A stretch of DNA of 5,825 bases from an uncultured Bacteroidales bacterium (GTDB lineage Bacteria; Bacteroidota; Bacteroidia; Bacteroidales; Muribaculaceae), in the NCBI GenBank assembly GCA_945828175.1, contig CALZQD010000119.1, forward strand, positions 1 to 5,825. Reading direction: 5' to 3'. Below are positions 5,788 to 5,825 of the stretch, in pieces (within the stretch, counting starts at the first letter, position 1; each line of letters begins with the position of its first letter). The translations under genes and the position numbers were made by a program. The notes beneath the pieces are model-generated. The model was not told the DNA's origin and ran no database searches. It saw only the letters and a program-made list of their open reading frames with translations.

Positions 5788-5823
5788 TTATCGTCTGCAC
5801 ATGCACATCATACCCATCATCAT
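5788..5823 (-). CDS. Met/Cys-rich leader peptide (attenuator ORF)
   Basis: An 11-codon ORF reading MMMGMMCMCRR, then TAA. Six of 11 codons are ATG and two are TGC, far beyond chance and matching the product of the downstream operon (homocysteine to methionine). The stop is followed directly by the antiterminator arm, and an in-frame backup TAG comes three codons later (5776-5778). The start is ambiguous because the first three codons are all ATG, and only two bases precede the first ATG before the window ends, so the ORF could begin further upstream. It is expected to be a disposable peptide translated to sense charged tRNA-Met and tRNA-Cys supply. Neither promoter nor ribosome site is visible. 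Confidence 0.78.
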   Translation of the reverse strand: MMMGMMCMCRR

Positions 5824-5825
5824 AT

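Noticed and set aside
5694..5825. SAM riboswitch in the metY leader
   Set aside because: The visible leader before the terminator is short and A/U-rich, without the multi-helix core of SAM-I or a recognisable SAM-II pseudoknot. The Met-rich ORF and competing helices explain it better. An aptamer beyond the right edge cannot be excluded; an Rfam/Infernal scan of the extended upstream region would decide.

Overview
The window looks like a small, probably metagenomic, contig from a Bacteroidota member, most likely Bacteroidales and plausibly Muribaculaceae. The clues are start codons without Shine-Dalgarno motifs and A/T-rich 5' leaders. There is also a secreted protein ending in a short 'YYNLNGVRV...PGLYI..QG.K..KVVVK' sorting-type tail, and a methionine gene trio typical of this phylum. 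The first 44 bases are not genomic: they are a complete Illumina Nextera read-1 adapter with part of the P5/index sequence in front.

Layout. 45-149 is an A/T-rich 5' region with one hairpin. 150-1535 (+) encodes a secreted protein of unknown function with a lipid-independent signal peptide and a C-terminal sorting-like tail. A GC-rich hairpin at 1566-1598 probably ends its transcript. 1599-2168 is a non-coding convergent intergenic region packed with repeats: a heptamer tandem array, two 80-bp near-identical copies of a REP/BIME-like double palindrome, and several other short palindromes. 2169-5693 (-) is a compact, GC-rich three-gene operon, in transcription order metY (O-acetylhomoserine sulfhydrylase), metX (homoserine O-acyltransferase) and hom (homoserine dehydrogenase). 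Together these take aspartate semialdehyde to homoserine, O-acylhomoserine and homocysteine, the direct-sulfhydrylation route to methionine.

The most interesting part is the 130 bp upstream of metY at the right end. On the minus strand it holds an 11-codon ORF, MMMGMMCMCRR-stop, with six Met and two Cys codons. Its stop codon directly abuts a segment that can pair with the upstream arm of an intrinsic terminator placed just before the metY start. This is the architecture of ribosome-mediated transcription attenuation: a methionine/cysteine-sensing leader peptide controls a methionine biosynthesis operon. It is read from sequence only; the leader start and the promoter lie at or beyond the window edge.
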